A stretch of 64,000 nucleotides of DNA. It comes from Mesostigma viride. Lineage: Eukaryota; Streptophyta; Mesostigmatophyceae; Mesostigmatales; Mesostigmataceae. How positions within the stretch are numbered: the stretch's first letter is position 1; each line of letters begins with the position of its first letter. Below, in pieces: positions 1 through 13,000 of the stretch. The position numbers and the translations under genes were made by a program. Location: contig RPFO01000003.1 of the NCBI GenBank assembly GCA_009746045.1, positions 1,419,969 through 1,483,968 on the forward strand, read 5' to 3'. The notes beneath the pieces were generated by a model. The model worked only from the letters and a program-made list of their open reading frames with translations, searched no databases and was not told the DNA's origin.

Positions 1-283
1 CTGGGCAGGAGTCAGCAGGGGAAGAGGGGGGTGAAGAAAATTGGGGTACGATTGGCTATTGTAATGGGCAGGTATGAACAGCGGCATGAAGCATTCTGAT
101 TGTTTTAATTACAGGGGCAGAGTCAAAAGGGACTCGATTTTTACGCAGGGGTGTCCAACGTAACGCCAGCCACCGCTGATAGCAAGTTCGGTTTCTTCCT
201 GGTCTTCTTGGCCTGTGTGATACATTGTATATATGCCTTGACATTGTCGTGCAACTGCTGTTTTGCTGTGTTTTCCATGGCAG

Positions 284-3200
284 CTTGGTGTCCAACAACA
301 ATCTTATGGGGACGATCCCGGTCGAGCTGAGCTCGCTGCCGTCTCTCAGCTACCTGTATGTTCCGGCCTGCTGGTGTTGTATCCTGCCTGCTTATGGCTA
401 TTCTTGCGGATTTGTGCTCACGTGACGCAGTCTACGTGTAAATTTACTAATTAAATTAATGTCGATCCTGCCTGTTTTGGGCTGAATCTTCCCTGCTCTC
501 GGCTATCCTGCCTGCTTGGGGCTATTCTGCCTGCTTATGACTATCCTGCCTGCTTATGACTATCCTGCCTGCTTATGACTATCCTGCCTGCTTATGGCTG
601 TCCTGCCTGCTTGGGGCTATTCTGCCTGCTGATGGCTATCCTGCCTGCTTATGGCTGTCCTGCCTGCTTGGCGTTTATCCTGCCTGCTTGGCACCTAGGC
701 TTTGCTCCCTGCCTGCCTTGGCCGGTCTCCAATTTCCTGCCTCTCCAGGAGAACTGCGCCCCCGCCTCGCCCCCACTCTTTTTTTCTTTTTCACAACGAC
801 CCACGAAACCTCCTAGGTTATTGTACTTGACCTTTAAGCTAGACTCTTTAGCAACTTCATGTGCTTACTCACTTTGGAGCATATCTCCATCCGGCTGTCT
901 CGTCTGCTATGTTGCTATCTTACACCACAAGCGATGCAATGCCACAGCATCTTACGCACAACCAGGGTGCAAATTGTAGTATGCCATGGTAATACGCTGT
1001 AGGCTACCTCCAGCTTCTAGCGATGTGACCGATGTATAGGAATGCTTCTGGCCTCATGGCTGGAGGCCTGCTCCATTTCTTCCATGTTTCGTACTCCCAG
1101 GCCTAGCCGGCACGAGCAACACCCATCGGAACCCTCGCCTAGTATGCCCAACAAGCCTATTCCACTGCTGATTTCTTTCACAAGCCTATTCCACAAGTCG
1201 TTTCGCCCTTCAAGCCTACTTCATGCGTGCGAGTGCTTGCAAACCTAACGCTCCGCAGCAGCTTTGTTTGGGGGCCGCTTTCTAACAACTGCCCCCTGAC
1301 ACACTCAAACCATCTTGGCCGCATCTCCTGTGATCGATTCTCTGTCTGTATGGCTGCGACCTCCCTGTTTGGGTGCAGCGACCTGGGTGGGAACACCCTG
1401 TCAGGGACGATCCCTCCTCAGATCGGTCAGCTGCGTCTGCTCGAGTTCTTGTGAGTTTGTGAGAACGACACGGCCCAGCCTGAATCATCTAACAAGAATA
1501 GGCACATGCCCCATTGGGAGGTCACAGGGCTAGCATTGTATGGAGCCCTTATTAGGTCTTGTTTGGTTTGTTTTGAATTAAGCTTCTCCATGTATGGGTG
1601 TGATTTTCTTGCCGCAAGTGACCTGCCGCCATCCCCAAGCCATTACCCTGTCGTTGCAGTCCCCACGCCCTGCTGGATTACACCATGCGTGGTAATCACA
1701 TCCCTAGTGTGTAGGCATGGCGGCAGTTGGATATGCTTCTAGGATGAAAGCATGTCTGGGATGATAACAACTACCGCGTTCTCATGTTTTTGAATGGCAA
1801 TTTGAGACAGTGATGGCTTTTACGGCAGTCGTTGCAGGGCAAGACGTTGTTGTGTATGTGCATGGTGCATCTGGATCTTACGCTAATTGAGGCAACCGAT
1901 TCCAGAAACTTGTATTTGGTGCACCTGAGCTGGCCATTGGGTGCATGCACTAGGCCGGTGCAGGGGATGACGCTGCTGCCCACCTGCATTGTGCACAACA
2001 AGTACGGAAGCCGCAGCACCCGGGGTTATGTATGGGGGTTGTGCACTGGGATCATGTTGGGGCAATACAATTAAGTATGCTGATGATGCGCCTGGGTTCG
2101 CCCTAGGTTCTCCCATATACATAATTGGATTGCAGCCTCCACTACCCTAGCTCCACCCGATCGACGAACCCAGGTGCTCTATACACAATCGCAATAAACC
2201 CAGCCCTGCACTGTCCTAGTGCATGCATGCACCTAACATTGCATAATGCCTAACAATGCAATATGTGGCAGTTTTTAGGTCTATTGGCTCAGCAAACCCA
2301 GGTTCATCATGTTCGTGGTTGACGACACCATGCCCCTGCACCATCCCAGTGCGACGCCGCTCGTTGCTTCCTGCAGCGAGGGGTGCACGCCACGTGGCCA
2401 TAGTTTTTGGTCTTGTGGCATGCTCGAGGGTACTGTTGTCTAGGCACTGCCCTTCATATGCTGGGTGGCATCATGGTGCATTGCTGTGTAGCCCCGGTCC
2501 ATGCCATGGGAGCGCACTCCATACGAGCCGAGGGAGGAGGAGTACTTTCAAACTTAGCATGAATGTATGAGCAGTGCATGGCGTGTTTCTAACCTGCATC
2601 TCTTGTCCTTGTGTGTTCTGTCCCGGGCACGGTCGCTGCGTTTTTCTCCCGTGTCTCCACCCCCATCCCTGCTTGGTCACAACCTTGGGATGCCCTCAGC
2701 TCCATCAAGGAGAATTCCCTCATCAGTGGTACGTGCAGCAAAGGCCAATGGTGGCCCATGCTTATATCTATGTTGATGTGCCTGTAGAGTCGATCAAGGA
2801 CAACTCCTTCATCAGCGGTGCCTGCACCAGCACGCACCTTCACATGAATATACTTGTGTGCAACAGTCCTTTCGTTGCTAATGCACATAGCCCATATCTG
2901 GTCATAGTTGGTCACGCTAGACACTTTGATCAACGTTTCATGCGTTGGCACTGGCGCGTACCGAAGCGAGCGGTGTATGATCCAGTGCCCCTGCCACACC
3001 TATGTGGCAGAGATATACTTGCATCCATAGAATTATTTCACATGTGCTGGTCCACTGCGCCGCATGGAAAGTGCACATTAGGCCGAAGGCCTATGTCACC
3101 CTGGGTGGCTCTGGAGCTTGCACCGTACCTCGCGCAGGTGTCTCGTGATACCCGTAAAATATTAAATTTGAGGGGTGGTGAGCCCTTGCTGATGTTTCTC

Positions 3201-4015
3201 AGATGATGAACATCGGTTCCCATGACCAGGCATCTGGCATCCTGCTCCTGGACCAATCATCGAGTTTCTCGTGAGGATACATACAGCACCAGGTTCCCAT
3301 GACCAGGCATCTGGCATCCTGCTCCTAGACCAATCATCGAGTTTCTCGTGAGGATACATACAGCACCAGGTTCCCATGACCAGGCATCTGGCATCCTGCT
3401 CCTAGACCAATCATCGAGTTTCTCGTGAGGATACATACAGCACCAGGTTCCCATGACCAGGCATCTGCTTTCCTGCTCCTAGACCAATCATCGAGTTTCT
3501 CGTGAGGATACATACAGCATCAGGCCCGTGGTTAGCCTCTCCCATCCCACCTCACGTTTGTTTAGTGCCTGCCGCGTATGCGCATTTTCAAGCGGCGGGC
3601 TCGTTGGAGGGCACTGGCAGTCTCTTCTGAGGGCACATGGGTACTGCCGCACACCCAGTGCCCCAGTGGACAGCTTCACACTAGGCTATTCTCAATCCCT
3701 TGAAGGTAGGCAGCACTCAGCTAGGCAGTATCAAGCTAGGGAGCACAAAGCTAGGCAGCCGTAAGGCGCACTCTGCATCAACCAAACCCCTATTTCCATG
3801 CTGCTTGTCCAGTGTAGCCCACCTTAGAGACTACTCTCATGCCATGTCATCTCACCATCCCCATTTCAAGTTTCTCACCCCTGTCCTCACGACTTCGACT
3901 TGTGGCTGCTGGTCAATATTATATTATTATTATTATTATTATGGATACTATTATTACCCGCCCGTGCAGGCACCATTCCTCCGCAAGTGGGCAACCTGCT
4001 CAGCCTGCAAACATT
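284..4015 (+). CDS. LRR exons of the metzincin gene
   Basis: Exons 284-355 and 1379-1450 are each exactly 72 nt, are phase 2 on both sides, and encode one 24-residue plant-type LRR (N-x-L-x-G-x-I-P). The next repeat is split by a phase-1 intron of about 1.2 kb into 29 nt (2700-2728) plus 43 nt (3970-4012), again 72 nt in total. A further repeat follows in the long exon ([13 protein letters not shown]). This matches the one-repeat-per-exon layout of plant LRR proteins. More LRR exons probably lie before position 1, because the first visible exon begins inside a codon. Confidence 0.85.
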
Positions 4016-7000
4016 GCTCGTCAATGGCAACAGCCTGTCCGGGACACTTCCCCCCACGCTCGGCGTCCTGCTGGACCTGCAGGTGATCACCCTGGACCAG
4101 AACCCGAGCCTGACCGGTTGCATCCCCGACTTGGTCAACCTCAACTCGATCGATCTGGCAGGGACCGGGCTGTCCTCCTTCTGCGTCAATGACGTTGTGC
4201 CGCCGTTGATCACGTGCCCCTCTGACAGGACCACGCTCGTGATCCCCCCCTCCTTCCCCGGTATGGACTGCCCCCCCCCGGGCGCGACGGCCGTGTTTGG
4301 CGTCTCATATAACCGGAGCTGCACCGTCAATGTCCAGAACTACTTGAGGATCTCGGCCACGGACAACGTGGACGCGACCGTCTCGCTGACCTACACGCCG
4401 ACCTCGTTCCAGAAGGGCGCTCCCACACTTGTCACCTGGACAGCGCGCGACTCGGCGGGGAACACTGCCAGCTGTACGCGCGAGCTCACCCTCGTGAGCC
4501 TCCCTGAGCTGGTCGCCATCGAGGTCACTCAAGCGGTCCAAGACTGGAGCCATAGTGTCCCCTTGGTGGCAGGCAAGGCCACGCTCGTGCGCGCATTTGT
4601 GCAGCTCGGCGAGAGGGACACCCGGACGCAAGCATTGCTGCTGAATGGCGTGCTCACGGGCTCACGCGCGGGCGTACCGCTGGGGGCCATCTCCAAGGTC
4701 AACCTGGAGAAGTGAGTGAAGCGGTTAGGGGTGGCTTTGGCTCCGTATCCACCCTCTGTTCAAAACAAAGAGAAAGGTCCATAGTAGCATAGCATCATAG
4801 TATTAGAAGCCCGTACTTGCAGTGATGGATATTTCATCTGTGGCATGTTGCATTTATCATCATGGCAGAGGCTTTTGTGCTCGAGAGGTGACTGGGTAGG
4901 GAGCCAAGGGTATGTCTAGGAATTGACCAACTCAGGAGTGTCCATGTCATTAACACGTCCTGCCATGCCCCGGTGCATACACTTGCGCGACCACCACCTG
5001 GTGCCTCCCCGCCCCCCTGCCCCCAACACACAACGCTGTGAACCTGCCAGCAACCTGGTCGTTACCAAGAACATACGCGCCGCGCGTGGCTACGTGCGTG
5101 GCGCGTTCCAGTACCTACTCCCCGAAACCTGGCTGCGGCCAGGACCTCTCACCGTGTGCTTTGTCCCCTCCGCTCTCCCCGAGTTCCCTGACATCAGCCC
5201 CGTGCAGTGCAACGAGCAGGACGCCGGCGTGGGCGAGGTGAGTGACGCCTCCCGGGTATTTCATATCCACTCGGCTGTTTTGCCTCTATTCTACTCCTGT
5301 GCACCGTTGACAGGCTTGGCATGGTTGGCAAGTCGACTTGCGTGGTTCCTGGAATATCTTAACCAACTAAGTGTGTTTCCTTTTGGGGGGTGGGATGCCA
5401 CGTCTGCTTTGTTTGCAACGGCTTCCAGGGCGACTGCTGTGTGACGGTGCAGCTCCGGAACGTGCCCAAGCCATGCTTCCGCTTCATCCGGGTGAGCACC
5501 GCCCATGTCCATTATTTTGTGTAACACTATTCGCCTGCTGCAGTAGCAGCATGTGTGTAACACTAATCGCCTGCTGCAGTAGTAGTATGTGTGTAACACT
5601 AATCGACATGGACAGAGTAGTTAATCAATAGGATTTGTTAAGATTTTTTTTACTTTTTCAATCTGCCCTTGCGCTTTCTGCATTTCATTTTGTTCAGACT
5701 TATTCCGTCACACCATTTGCATCCTGACCATGCCTTGTTTCATCCGGGCCGTGACTCCCAACCACGCGCCACCAGGTGAGTTATATCGAGGGCGGCAGCG
5801 TGCAGGCCGTGTCCAACGCGGTCCTGCGTGAGCAGTGGCGCCGCTTCCGCTCCATGCTGCCCATCCCAGCCGACAGCGTGGTCACATTCCGGGACCTGCC
5901 GCAGCTGTGGCCGTACCGCCCCCCCCTCCGCCTCGTCAACAACGTGCTTGATGCCGCACGCATCGCTGATGACTTGGGTCAGCGGTGCTGGTATGTCGGC
6001 GTGCTAAAAGGTGTGTACAGCGGCATGAACTGCCCTTTTGAGAGCGTCTGAGGTGGTGTGTAGGGTTTTGACGACTGACGTGCGTCATTAGTTAGATAAC
6101 TGATATCCACATCGACCACATTTGATTTTCATATGGATTGCTTTTCATGAGTGCTCTTTTGGGGTTCAACTTGGCGTGTGTGTGTGTGTGTGCGCGCGCG
6201 CTGAACACAAGTGGCAATGTTCTGACCTTGCTGCAACTTGGGACCAATCGCATGCGTGTCGTGGATGAACAGGATTCTCTTTTATTGTTTGCGTGCTCTT
6301 GAACGGCTGATGGATGGTTGACACGTTTACACTCAACCCTACTATCCTGCGGTCATCGGAATATCTCATGGTTGTATGGGCAACCCCAACTAGCTAACCA
6401 ATGGATTATCTATGTCTGTTTTCCTTCTATCGTCTTCATCATCGCCTTTATTTGGGTGACTGCCAGGTGCCGGCGGTGGCCTGGCAGAGCTCAATGGCGA
6501 GACATCGGCCTACTACGTGGGATCCGCCGAATCGTCCTTTGCCTGCGGGTAAGCCGAGCATGCCATGGCAGGCTGCCATGCACATAGCAGGCATTGCGGC
6601 GGCATGATGCGGCAGCAGGCTACGTGGGACTGGATAGAGAAATTTTGTTACACTGGTGTGTCCACCACCCACCCCAAAGAGCCTACTTGGCCTGGCCTCG
6701 CCTGGACTCGACTGGACTCGACTGGACTCGACTGGACTCGACTGGACTCGACTCGACTCGACTCGACTCGACTCGACTCGACTCGACTCGACTCGACTCG
6801 ACTCGACTCGACTCGACTCGACTCGACTCGACTCGACTCGACTCGACTCGACTCGACTCGACTCGACTCGACTCGACTCGACTCGACTCGACTCGACTCG
6901 ACTCGACTCGACTCGACTCGACTCGACTCGACTCGACTCGACTCGACTCGACTCGACTCGACTCGACTCGACTCGACTCGACTCGACTCCCCTCGACTCG

Positions 7001-10000
7001 ACTCCCCTCGACTCGACTCCCCTCGCCTCCCCTCGCCTCCCCTCGCCTCCCCTCGCCTCCCCTCGCCTCCCCTCGCCTCCCCTCGCCTCCCCTCGCCTCG
7101 CCTCGCCTCGCCTCGCCTCGCCTCGCCTCGCCTCGCCTCGCCTCGCCTCGCCTCGCCTCGCCTCGCCTCGCCTCGCCTCGCCTCGCCTCGCCTCGCCTCG
7201 CCTCGCCTCGCCTCGCCTCGCCTCGCCTCGCCTCGCCTCGCCTCGCCTCGCCTCGCCTCGCCTCGCCTCGCCTCGCCCCGCCCCGCCCCGCCCCGCCCCG
7301 CCCCGCCCCGCCTCGCCTCGCCTCGTCTCGTCTCCCCTCCCTTCCCCTCCCTTCCCCTCCCCTCCCTTCCCCTCCCCTCCCCCCCCCTCCCCTCCCTTCC
7401 CCTCCCCTCCCCTCGCCTGCCCTCGCCCTCGCCCTCGCCCTCGCCCTCGCCCTCGCCCTCGCCCTCGCCCTCGCCCTCGCCCTCGCCCTCGCCCTCGCCC
7501 TCGCCCTCGCCCTCGCCCTCGCCCTCGCCCTCGCCCTCGCCCTCGCCCTCGCCCTCGCCCTCGCCCTCGCCCTCGCCCTCGCCCTCGCCCTCGCCCTCGC
7601 CCTCGCCCTCGCCCTCGCCCTCGCCCTCGCCCTCGCCCTCGCCCTCGCCCTCGCCCTCGCCCTCGCCCTCGCCCTCGCCCTCGCCCTCGCCCTCGCCCTC
7701 GCCCTCGCCCTGCCACGATAGCGGCATGTGGTGTTGCCGAACGGAATGTGATTGACCATAGTATGTGATATTGGGTGAGGGCCTGGGTAAGCTTCAGGAC
7801 AGTATTAGTTGTGGTAATGACGGAATGCGTTCTCGTCCAACAGGCATATCATGCAAGTACGAATGTCTTTTGTTTTTGCGGTGGAGCTCCAGGGTAACAA
7901 GACTTCCTATCAAATGACTTACCAGTCATCCTTGTGCTCTTTTCTATGTTTGTTCTTTCTGCTTTGTTGCTTTTCCTCTCTCCCTTCTTCCCTCAAGCCT
8001 ACCCCCAGTCACGACCGCCTCAAACTTTGCCCACTGTGAAAATGTGAATGCTGTTGTTGTTGCCATGTCCCCCTCCCCTTCCCCTCCCTCCTTTTCACCC
8101 TCTCCCCCCACACACCCTCCGGCCAGCTACGAGCGCAACCGCGGTGTCCACGAGTTCCTGCACAACATGGGCATCGAGCATGTGCGCCAAGGTAAAGTGT
8201 TGATGGTTGTAGATCCGGTTGATACGACAGGCAAGTCATGTGCGCCAAGTAAAGTGTTGATGGTTGTAGTTCTGGTTGATACGACAGGCAAGTCATGTGC
8301 GCCAAGGTAAAGTGTTGATGGTTGTAGTTCTGGTTGATATGACAGGCAAGTCATGTGCGCCAAGGTAAGGTGTTGATGGTTGTAAAGTGTTGATGATTGT
8401 AGTTCTGGTTGATTTGACAGGCAAGTCATGTGTGCGAAGGTAAAGTGTTGATGGTTGTAGTTCTGGTTGATTTGACACGCAAGTAATGTGTGTGAAGGTA
8501 AAGTGTTGATGGTTGTAGTTCTGGTTGATTTGACACGCAAGTCATGTGCGCGAAGATAAAGTGTTTATGGTTGTAGTTCTGGTTGATATGACAGGCAAGT
8601 CATGTGCGCCAAGGTAAAGTGTTGATGGTTGTAGATCTGGTTGATTTTACAGGCCAGTCTTGTGCGCCAAGGTAAAGTGTTGATGGTTGTAGTTCTGGTT
8701 GATTTGACACGCAAGTCATGTGCGCGAAGATAAAGTGTTTATGGTTGTAGTTCTGGTTGATTTTACAGGCCAGTCATGTGCGCCAAGGTAAAGTGTTTAT
8801 GGTTGTAGTTCTGGTTGATATGACAGGCCAGTCATGTGCGCCAAGGTAAAGTGTTGATGGTTGTAGTTCTGGTTGATTTTACAGGCCAGTCATGTGCGCC
8901 AAGGTAAAGTGTTGATGGTTGTAGATCTGGTTGATTTTACAGGCCAGTCTTGTGCGCCAAGGTAAAGTGTTGATGGTTGTAGATCTGGTTGATTTGACAT
9001 GCTAGTCATGTGCGCCATGGTGGGTAGCAGGGGTACTCAAACTGACCAGCGAACAAGCATCATCATCTCAAGCCCTAAACCTCAAAACAGTCAACACTAG
9101 TGCATACAGCATCGCAGGACGTTAAACTCCCCACTGCCAGTTGGTTCGATCTGGAAATTGGAGGGGAAACCGATGGAAAAAATCTATGAGCATCCCCACG
9201 CATGCTCGCAGGTGCAGCATGCATGTTTCCATGGGTGATTCGGCACGCGTTTGCCTGACCTTATCTCCACAACCTAATCCCGCTCAGGTCGTGCGGGCAA
9301 CCGTCGTGTGCTCACACATGATCAATGAATTCACAGCCATGGCGCCCATCCATCACACATGCAGTGTTCCCTAGGAGGGTGTTGGCAAAGGGTTGATTGA
9401 TGCGGTTGCCTGGCCAAGCTGTCGGCCCGCTCCTTTCCTTTGACTGTTTGTCAGTACCCTGATCTTTGTTCCAATCCTCCAAGTCCTGAAGCCCCTTCCC
9501 TCTTACTATGCTCTTTGCTAACCCTGCCTGCTTGTGTCGTAGTGGCACATCATATAGCTAATAAATCTGACCTAAATGTTTTTTACCATCTGCTACCAAT
9601 CTCCCGGCACCCGCCATGGGTCGCTCCTCCCCTGATTTGATTGTTTTCCCATCCCCCTTCGCCCGCCGTGGGTCGCTCCTCGCCTGCAGGCTCAGGTGCG
9701 AGCGACATCGCCGGGTGCAGGACCATCATTTTTAACATATGCCGTGTTATTCATCCATCACCCGGCACGTGCCATGTGCCTCCCCTCGATTCTCCCCTCG
9801 ACTGCAGGTGCCGTCGCGAGCGGCGTGACCGCATGCACGACCATCCCCAACGAGAACCCCGTGGACTACCCCTTCCATGAATTCATCGACAAGGACAACA
9901 CGGTTCAGCGCCCCACGCTGGGCCCGATGTCGAACTATATGACCGAGGTGTTCGGGACGGATCCCGTGCTGGCGGCCACGGGCGCGCCCTCGGTCGTGGC

Positions 10001-13000
10001 GTTCGCGTCGCCCCGCTTTGTGTTTGCGCTCATGAGCTACTGCCAGCCGCTCAACTTCTTCGGCTGCCAGGGCCGCTGGATCGACAGCAGCACGTACGCC
10101 ACGGTGAGGAAAGGAAGAATTAATGGAAAATTTAGTGAAAGGAAAAATGAGGGAAAGATAAGAACAATTGTACACGTGAAGCAGTACCTACCGTACTGTA
10201 ATTGCACATGCTGCAATCACTGTATCGTACAGCACGCAGACCACGGTGAGGGCGGTGTAAAGACATGCTGGATGTCGGTGCGAGGATTTTGGGGTGGTAT
10301 GTGTTTGGGCGATCAGCCGTCAGGATTCAGAAACTTATAACGCCACTACAAACAACGTGGCCACGCACCCCCAGGCTAGTGCGTTAACCGTACAGGTAGT
10401 TGTACAAGGTTCCCAAGACTGACAAACATAAAACTCGCCCATCCACCCCTTGGGCCGGTCCGAATCCTCTATACAATAATTAATCACGACTCACTAAAGA
10501 ACCCAAATCAGCCAAAGATTCGTTAAGCAACCAGCCGACCCTACAGGTCCCCACCTAACCTCAGCTGGTGCAACCAAACACGAATCTTTGCAAGCAAGTC
10601 GTATAAAACCTACAATTAATTTTCTCGGACCACTAATTAATAGCCACCGACCCTTATAAACAACCGGGTCATCCAAGGAAAATTCGGGCGAGCAGGAAAC
10701 CCTTTGTACAGATCGAATTAGTCAGCCCATGTCGCAGACAGCCTTCCACATCCAGGCCAAGGCATGGCGGCCCTATCTTTCCCGCATGCGTTAATTAAAA
10801 TATATTCAGAGAAAACCGATTAAGATCACTGAGCTCCCAAGAAGACCAGCATTTGATTGAATACAATAAGTGGAGCCCTGCCACAAATGCAGCAGTTAAC
10901 AGTGGCCTTAAGGTTTCTCAATCCGCACGCGGAAGCAAGAAGCCTCCACCCAATTACCCCCCCTGGCGCCAACCCCATTGCGCCGATTAAACTCATGACC
11001 ACCGTGCGCGAAAGAGCGTGTCGCAACATCTTAAATGGCGACTCAGCCCGCGCTAGGCTATATTAACCCCCGCAGGGGCCCGCTGGTTACAATGCGACAC
11101 AAGCCGGTGACCACCCCAAAAGCAAGCCCAAAAAGAGCCAGCATTTCGCAATTCCGGAACCGTCCAAAAAGGAAAGAGGTTTTACGACACCATAATAGAC
11201 TGAGCCGCGCAGCAGGTGCTGAGACGAAAAGGAACGACAAAGGTCTGGCGTAGCCTCGCCTCCCTAAGACGCCCTCCCCAACTCGAGTCTCGCAATAGGG
11301 AAATTTTAGCTTCGGAGCGCAACTCTCGCGCGGCTCCTATTGTCCCCAACTACCCCTCCTCGGCAGGGGCAGCTGGACAACTGACCTGCCGCCACAAAAA
11401 ATAATTTATGAAAAAACAGGCCGTTGCTGACAGGAACCTGGTTCAGGACCTTTTGAGTCCAGGTCACGTCCCACGCACCATCGCAAGGTGGCAAGCCTGC
11501 GATGTGGCACTAGAGCTGTTTTAGAAACTTATGAACAGCTCCGCCGAAGCTGGTCAAACCGCCGAAGTAGCGCCCCATCCTTCGCCCATGTCAAAAAGAC
11601 CCGCAGCCGGGGAAAAACGACATGGGGGTAAATTTAAATTTTCTTTCCGTTGCACGACCAACTATACTATGCTTGGTCGGACAACTTAGCGGTTGTGCCA
11701 CCATCTGCCTCGGCTACAAGACAGATGCAACCCGCGCTAGAATGTGCAATTTTGCACAGGCGGCCATTGCCGCCATTGTGAAAGAAACAATTGCGGATCA
11801 TTGCCTGCCTAGCTTGCTTAAGGCATGGCCGCCGACACACAAGCTGACATCATCCTAAATTAATTAACACCGGCATGCGTCACACGCCGGCCTGAACAGT
11901 GCTGAAAACGCCACTACAAACAACGTGGCCACGCACCCCCAGGCTAGTGCGTTAACCGTACAGGTAGTTGTACAAGGTTCCCAAGACTGACAAACATAAA
12001 ACTCGCCCATCCACCCCTTGTGGGCCGGTCCAAATCCACTATACAATAATTAATCACGACTCACTAAAGAACCCAAATCAGCCAAAAATTTGTTAAGCAA
12101 CCAGCCGACCCTACAGGTCCCCACCTAACCTCAGCTGGTGCAACCAAACACGAATCTTTGCAAGCAAGTCGTATAAAACCTACAATTAATTTTCTCGGAC
12201 CACTAATTAATAGCCACCGACCCTTATAAACAACCGGGTCATCCAAGGAAAATTCGGGCGAGCAGGAAACCCTTTGTACAGATCGAATTAGTCAGCCCAT
12301 GTCGCAGACAGCCTTCCACATCCAGGCCAAGGCATGGCGGCCCTATCTTTCCCGCATGCGTTAATTAAAATATATTCAGAGAAAACCGATTTTTTTCGTG
12401 ATTGACTTGTGGTTGCCCTTGGTTCAGCTTTCGTCCTCTTGGCTTGTTCTCATGGGCAGGCCCCACGGTTGTGTAAAAAAAAAAGCTTCATACTGTGCGC
12501 TGGTACTTGTGTGCAGGCGCCAGTGGCATGCCCTGACTTCCGTCGGATCGGTGTTGTGCTTGCATGGTGCCTAGGGTGCATGCTTTTTGTGTGGGCGCAC
12601 GGTGTTTGCGTGTGGCGCGCGGTGTGTCGCGTGTACGGCACATGTTTATGCTGTATGACGCAGGTTGTGTGTATGTGGCACATCTTGTTGCCGCATGGCG
12701 CGCTTGGTTTGTAAACACTGGATTTGGTTTTCCGTGCGTGCAGGCGCTGAACCAGATCAGCGAGCGAGCGGTCACGGGGCCGCCCCCCATTGGCCGGGAC
12801 ACGCCCAAGGACGCCATTTTCCTGCGCGGGACGATCCTGCTAATGGACGACAACTCCTACAAGATCGACCTGGCACCGGTCATCCAGGTAAACCATAGTT
12901 TTATAAACACGCAGGCTGCATAATGTAACCATAGATAGGTACATGTTGTCTCATGGATAGATAGGATAGATAGGCCGCAGGGAAGATGAATGATGCTTGC

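Noticed and set aside
6448-7768. Six overlapping long reading frames on both strands (Arg/Gly, Leu/Ala, Ser/Pro repeats)
   Set aside because: All are translations of the stop-free CTCG-type minisatellite inside an intron; none has non-repeat conserved sequence.
8179-9020. CRISPR-like array
   Set aside because: The units are contiguous tandem repeats without unique spacers, lie in a eukaryotic intron, and derive from the exon junction.
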